A stretch of DNA of 64,000 nt, taken from contig CAYTGR010000016.1 of assembly GCA_964437445.1 (NCBI GenBank), positions 1-64,000 on the forward strand. The letters are read 5' to 3'. Position 1 is the first letter of the stretch. Every line of letters starts with the position of its first letter. This DNA comes from CAYTGR01 sp964437445. GTDB lineage: Bacteria; Chloroflexota; Anaerolineae; B4-G1; SLSP01. Under the pieces are notes generated by a model. It made no database searches. It worked only from the letters and a program-made list of their open reading frames with translations, and was not told the DNA's origin. A program made the position numbers and the translations under genes. Positions 60,478 through 64,000 of the stretch are shown here, in pieces.

Positions 60478-63252
60478 CTACGAGCGCACCCGCTTTTTCA
60501 GCCGCGACGCCAGGCTCTCGTCAGGCAACGGCTCAGAGGATGCTGCGGGAGGTGGCGGAGCCGCCGGCGTTGGCGCTACGGCCGGAACAGCTGGTTCAGC
60601 CGGCGGCGCAGGGGGCAACGTCACCGATCCTGGACGCGGATGCGATGCCCGCCGGCGCAAGGTGGCCGCCAGCGTGGGGGGAGCCGATGCAGCTGCCGGC
60701 CGGCCCCGACGTTGAAGCCAGAAGCGGCGCCAGCGCTCGTTGACCCCCTGCCCCCAGCGTAGCAGCGCCGCCGCTACCAGCGCCCAGGTCAACCCCAACC
60801 GCCGCCAGGCAATATCCACCGGCCAGAGCAAGGTTGCCAGGAGCGTGAGCAGCGGCGCGAGCGGCTGTCCGGCCGCCCGCCCCCGCCGGTCGTGCGCAAA
60901 AATCGCCGCCGGATTGTCAACAGTATGACCCTGGCCCACGGCCAGCAGCCGCGCCACGGCGGCCGCCCCATCCGCCGGCAGATATTCGGCGGCGGGCGGC
61001 GGCGCCCAGCCGGCGGTCAAAGTCCGGTCGCCGGTGAGCCGCAGCAGCCATGATTCCGCTCCGTTCAACACCAGCCGGCCTTCGTACCGCCCCGGCGCAC
61101 TCTGCCGCAGCGTCACCTCCTGGGCTGAGTTCTGCTCCCCCGATCGGGACGCATGAACCTGCAAGCGCAAGCCGTCGGCAAAAGCGCCGTCTGGCTTCAC
61201 CGCTTCCACCACCAAGCGCGCCATTCGCCCTTCTGGTACCACGCGCAGGGTCACCCCCGTCGCGGCCGGCGCCGGGAAAGTCCAGCGGACGACGTTGCCC
61301 CAGAAACGGGCGAACTCGTCCCAGGCCACCCAGCCCGCGGCCCAACGCCCGGTCGCATCGGCAGTCCAGGCGACCGCGCGCCCCAGGCCAAATTGCCAGG
61401 CGGCCAGCAGCGGATCGTTGCGGGTGGCCTCCCAGACCACCTGCGCGGCCGGCTTGGGGGTGGTGGCCACATAACCGCGCAAGGGCGGGGTGGTGGCGAA
61501 GGTTGCTACCGGCTCCCATGGGGTTACCAGCGCCGGATAGAAAAGCTCCTCCACGATGTACGAACGCTTGGCCTGTAACGCTTCCTCGGCAAAGATCGCC
61601 GGCAAATCGGCGGCATACTCAGTCAAGTAAAAACGCCCCGCGCCGACCTGCGCCACCTGTTGCAAAAAGGGGACATCCGAGCCGGAGCCGATGGAGACGA
61701 CGCTGACGGTGAAGCCCTCCGCCCGCAGCGCCGTCACCTGTGGGATCACGCCCTCCTGGTGTTCGGCGTCGGAGCCGTCGGCCAGGAGCAAGATGTGGCG
61801 CTGCTGCTGCGGGGCGGTCGCTACCGACCGCAAGAGGTCGGCGGCATAGACCAGGCTTTCGCGGACGTAGATGCCGCCGCCGCCCGCCTGGAGCCGCCGC
61901 AAGCGGACCAGCAGCTCGTCCCGCTGATCCAACGTGACGGGGCCCAGCGTCGTTGCCGGGCGGTCGTCATAGGCGATCACGGCCAGCGTGTCGGCGTCGT
62001 TCAACGCCTCGGCCACCCGCGCCGCCGCTTCTGCCGCCAGGCGGATTTTGGGCAGACCGGCCTCTTCCACTCCCATGCTGCCGGATTTATCAATCACCAC
62101 CGCCATCGCCAGGGGCGGGAAACGTTCGGGGTCGCGCACCTGCATCGTCACCGGCAGCGCCTCTTCCAGGGGGGTGCCCAGCCAGCCGCCGATGCCGTAG
62201 CTCTGCGGCCCGCCGACGGCCACCAGCCCGCCGCCCAGGTCGCGCACAAAGTCGCGCAGCGCTTCTAACGCCTGGGTGGAAAGCGCCCGCGCCGGGGTAT
62301 CCACCACCACCACGGCAGCATAAGACGCCAGCGCCTCCACCGTTTTGGGCGCTGCGGCAGGCTCCGCTTCCACCACCGCCAAGCCGGCCCGCCGCAACGC
62401 CGTAACCAGCGCGGCCCGCTCGTCGCCGGCGCCCAGCACCAGCACCTGAGGCGGTCCCTGCACCAGCACCCAACCATCGGCGCAGTTGTTTTGCACGAAC
62501 GTATCCGCGGCGGCGGTCAGGCAGACGCGCACCGGCAGGAAGCCCGGCTCTTGAGCTGCCAGCGTTAGGGCCAGCGTTCCCCCGCTCTCCGACAGGGCCA
62601 GCGCTTGCTGCCCGCTCTGACGGCCCGCCGTCCAGGTGAGCAAGACCGGTTGGGCGCGGTTCGTGCCCACCGTCACGGCCACGGGTACCTGGTCCCCAGG
62701 ATAAGCCTGGGCCGGCGCCCGCAGGTCGGCCAGCCAGGTCTCCGCCGGCGCTGCGCCGCCCCCCAGGTCCACCACGACCAGGTCCACGGCGCGTGCTTGC
62801 GCCTCGCGCAGCGCCCGCTCAGCCTGGCCGGTGGTCTCCAGCCCATCGGTAAGCAGCACCAACCGCCCCGGCGCTTCAGAGGGAATCAGCGCCAGCCCCA
62901 AGCGGACCACCGCCTCCACATCGGTTGCCTCGGCCGGCGGGAAGGTGGCGATCTCCGCCAGCGTAGAGGCGGTGCCCAGCCCGCGCTCTACCCACGGCTC
63001 TGTGCCAAAAACCACCACGCCGGCGCGGTCGCCGGGCGCTTTGTGCGCCAGCGCTTCCTGCACAAAGGCCACCGCCTGCTCCCAGGCAGAAGGTGTGATG
63101 CTCGCGGAGCGATCCAGCAGGAAGACCACAGCCAGGTCGCGCGTCGGGCGGCGCCATTCCCACCCGGCCAGCGCCGCCACCAGCAGCGCCACCAGCCCTA
63201 CCCGCCACACGCCCTCGCCGATCCCCCTCACGCTTCCCGTTTCACGCTTCAC
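60478..63252 (-). CDS. Double-VWA membrane protein with GATase-like domain
   Basis: 924 residues. N-terminal helix (about 16-33); first VWA domain (about 38-165) with MIDAS DRSAS (47-51); an Ig-like linker; a class I glutamine-amidotransferase-like domain (about 265-365, GGPQSYG); second VWA domain (about 378-575) with MIDAS DKSGS (388-392); a beta-rich region; C-terminal helices near 820-860; a Pro/Ala-rich tail ending in basic residues. It is the probable partner of the MoxR ATPase. GTG start at 63252 lies within a heptanucleotide repeat, and once the false gap is collapsed the frame is continuous with the gene upstream. Confidence 0.85.
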   Translation of the reverse strand: MKRETGSVRGIGEGVWRVGLVALLVAALAGWEWRRPTRDLAVVFLLDRSASITPSAWEQAVAFVQEALAHKAPGDRAGVVVFGTEPWVERGLGTASTLAEIATFPPAEATDVEAVVRLGLALIPSEAPGRLVLLTDGLETTGQAERALREAQARAVDLVVVDLGGGAAPAETWLADLRAPAQAYPGDQVPVAVTVGTNRAQPVLLTWTAGRQSGQQALALSESGGTLALTLAAQEPGFLPVRVCLTAAADTFVQNNCADGWVLVQGPPQVLVLGAGDERAALVTALRRAGLAVVEAEPAAAPKTVEALASYAAVVVVDTPARALSTQALEALRDFVRDLGGGLVAVGGPQSYGIGGWLGTPLEEALPVTMQVRDPERFPPLAMAVVIDKSGSMGVEEAGLPKIRLAAEAAARVAEALNDADTLAVIAYDDRPATTLGPVTLDQRDELLVRLRRLQAGGGGIYVRESLVYAADLLRSVATAPQQQRHILLLADGSDAEHQEGVIPQVTALRAEGFTVSVVSIGSGSDVPFLQQVAQVGAGRFYLTEYAADLPAIFAEEALQAKRSYIVEELFYPALVTPWEPVATFATTPPLRGYVATTPKPAAQVVWEATRNDPLLAAWQFGLGRAVAWTADATGRWAAGWVAWDEFARFWGNVVRWTFPAPAATGVTLRVVPEGRMARLVVEAVKPDGAFADGLRLQVHASRSGEQNSAQEVTLRQSAPGRYEGRLVLNGAESWLLRLTGDRTLTAGWAPPPAAEYLPADGAAAVARLLAVGQGHTVDNPAAIFAHDRRGRAAGQPLAPLLTLLATLLWPVDIAWRRLGLTWALVAAALLRWGQGVNERWRRFWLQRRGRPAAASAPPTLAATLRRRASHPRPGSVTLPPAPPAEPAVPAVAPTPAAPPPPAASSEPLPDESLASRLKKRVRS

Positions 63253-63418
63253 GTTTGACGTTTNNNNNNNNNNNNNNNNNNNNNNNNNNNNNNNNNNNNN
63301 NNNNNNNNNNNNNNNNNNNNNNNNNNNNNNNNNNNNNNNNNNNNNNNNNNNNNNNNNNNNNNNACGCCCTCGCCGATCCCCCTCACGCTTCCCGTTTCAC
63401 GCTTCACGTTTGACGTTT
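63209..63418. repeat. 55-bp contig-end duplication around N run (assembly scar)
   Basis: 63209-63263 and 63364-63418 are identical and flank 100 N, as at 3474 and 49821. Removing 155 bases makes the VWA gene and its upstream neighbour one open frame (both reading frames agree at the joint). Confidence 0.93.
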
Positions 63419-64000
63419 GACGTTTCAACCACGCCCGCCACTCTGCCCCCCACCAGGCGACCGCCTCCAGCAGGACCAGCAGCAGCGCCAGCGCCAGCGG
63501 CCAGCGGCTGAACTCGCGCCAACCGGGTTCGGCGACCGGTTTAGCCGTCAATGGTTGCCCGCTTACCAGCACCGGCTGGGGACGCAAGTCGGTTTCCGTC
63601 TCATCCAGCAGCCCGCCCGCGCCGGGCACGGCCACGACCGGCTCAACGGCGGCAGAGGGAAGCAGCCAACCGGTCAGGTTAGCCACCAGAACGGGGAAAG
63701 CCAGCCGCAACGGGAGATCAGAATCCTGCAGGGCGAAGGCCAGGCAGGCGATGCGTTGCTGCGGGCGCTCCAGCACCCAGAGCAGCGGCCCACCGGGGGC
63801 TTCCAGCAGAATGGTGGCATCGGCCGGCGGGGTGTACCGGGTTGCCTGCGCTACCGTGACATCGTCCCACGTCACGTAGGCCAGGCGGGCATCCGACCAG
63901 CGGCCCCGCACCGGCGCCGTGGCGGTAAAGACGCCCGCCGGCTCACCGCACGGTGAGCCGCCCTCCGGGGCAACAAACCAGAGGCCGCCGGCGACCGGGT
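63364..64000 (-). CDS. BatA/VWA-cluster membrane protein, partial
   Basis: Reverse-strand open frame that enters from outside the window without a stop. The visible part has a beta-rich exported region with YVTWDDVTVAQ, a segment DLPLRLAFPVLVANLTGWL typical of the end of BatA-type or DUF-containing VWA proteins, and a membrane helix (WPLALALLLVLLEAVAWW) before a basic end AEWRAWLKRQ. After this come the repeat-encoded residues. Its true C-terminus is uncertain: no stop is seen before the joint, so it continues into the double-VWA gene once the gap is closed. Confidence 0.7.
63386..63427. repeat. Heptanucleotide tandem repeat, six units
   Basis: Six consecutive 7-base units of the CGTTTGA/CGTTTCA/CGCTTCA type (63386-63427); the first units are repeated in the 55-bp scar before the N run. 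Three units make 21 bases, so on the - strand it encodes a 7-residue period, KRQTSNV then KRETGSV. Confidence 0.8.

Overview
The window is a high-GC bacterial scaffold, most likely a metagenome-assembled or draft genome of a thermophilic Chloroflexota (Anaerolineae/Caldilineae-like) bacterium. This is an inference from several things: the gene families and their order, the abundant small palindromic and heptanucleotide intergenic repeats, a secreted protein ending in a YLPLxLR-type tail, and a TtuA/TtuB-like tRNA thiolation pair typical of thermophiles. There is no rRNA, tRNA, CRISPR array, prophage or insertion sequence that I can see. Four runs of exactly 100 N are present. Three of them are flanked by an identical 55-bp sequence on both sides, so those contigs actually overlap and nothing is missing. 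Only the gap at 2301-2400 is a real unknown.

Layout. 0-18 kb (mostly + strand): proS, a truncated membrane protein, beta carbonic anhydrase, lspA, a heterodimeric ABC exporter, a cytidylate-kinase-like protein, the bifunctional NAD(P)HX repair enzyme, and a membrane TPR protein. A complete branched-chain amino acid transporter (livKHMGF) follows behind a long leader that looks structured, then two tandem PPK2 genes. 18-30 kb (- strand): a calcineurin-like phosphatase fused to a Ppx-type HD domain, a YeiH-type transporter with a 51-residue membrane partner, ppk1, a flotillin/NfeD-like pair, an OpuC-type osmoprotectant ABC transporter, and an M24 peptidase. 30-38 kb: an MBL hydrolase (+), then on the - strand two small membrane proteins, the conserved rpsU-yqeY / pgpH-ybeY-dgkA block, a GT39-like glycosyltransferase and a receiver-roadblock protein. 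38-50 kb: a TetR-controlled MacB-like efflux operon (-), a secreted glycosidase-like protein, TPR proteins, a DUF456 protein and a zinc-ribbon membrane protein. 50-64 kb: a RpiR regulator (+), then on the - strand an orphan DNA methyltransferase, a B12-binding radical SAM protein, a NERD-domain protein with a duplicated unknown module, a nitroreductase, a YbjQ protein, MoxR, TtuA-like, TtuB-like, a TPR/HTH protein and a large double-VWA membrane protein, whose upstream partner runs off the window.

How it works together. Polyphosphate is a recurrent theme: PPK1, two PPK2 paralogues resembling the two halves of polyphosphate:AMP phosphotransferase, and a phosphatase carrying the HD domain of exopolyphosphatases lie within about 6.5 kb. 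The MoxR-VWA cluster resembles the Bat/MoxR chaperone systems but is interleaved with tRNA thiolation genes. The most unusual items are the phosphatase-HD fusion, the NERD protein with its duplicated WPF/WAA module in a run with a radical SAM protein and a solitary methyltransferase, the His-Asp pentapeptide repeat in the NfeD-like protein, and a heptanucleotide repeat that joins two VWA-cluster reading frames once the assembly gap is collapsed.
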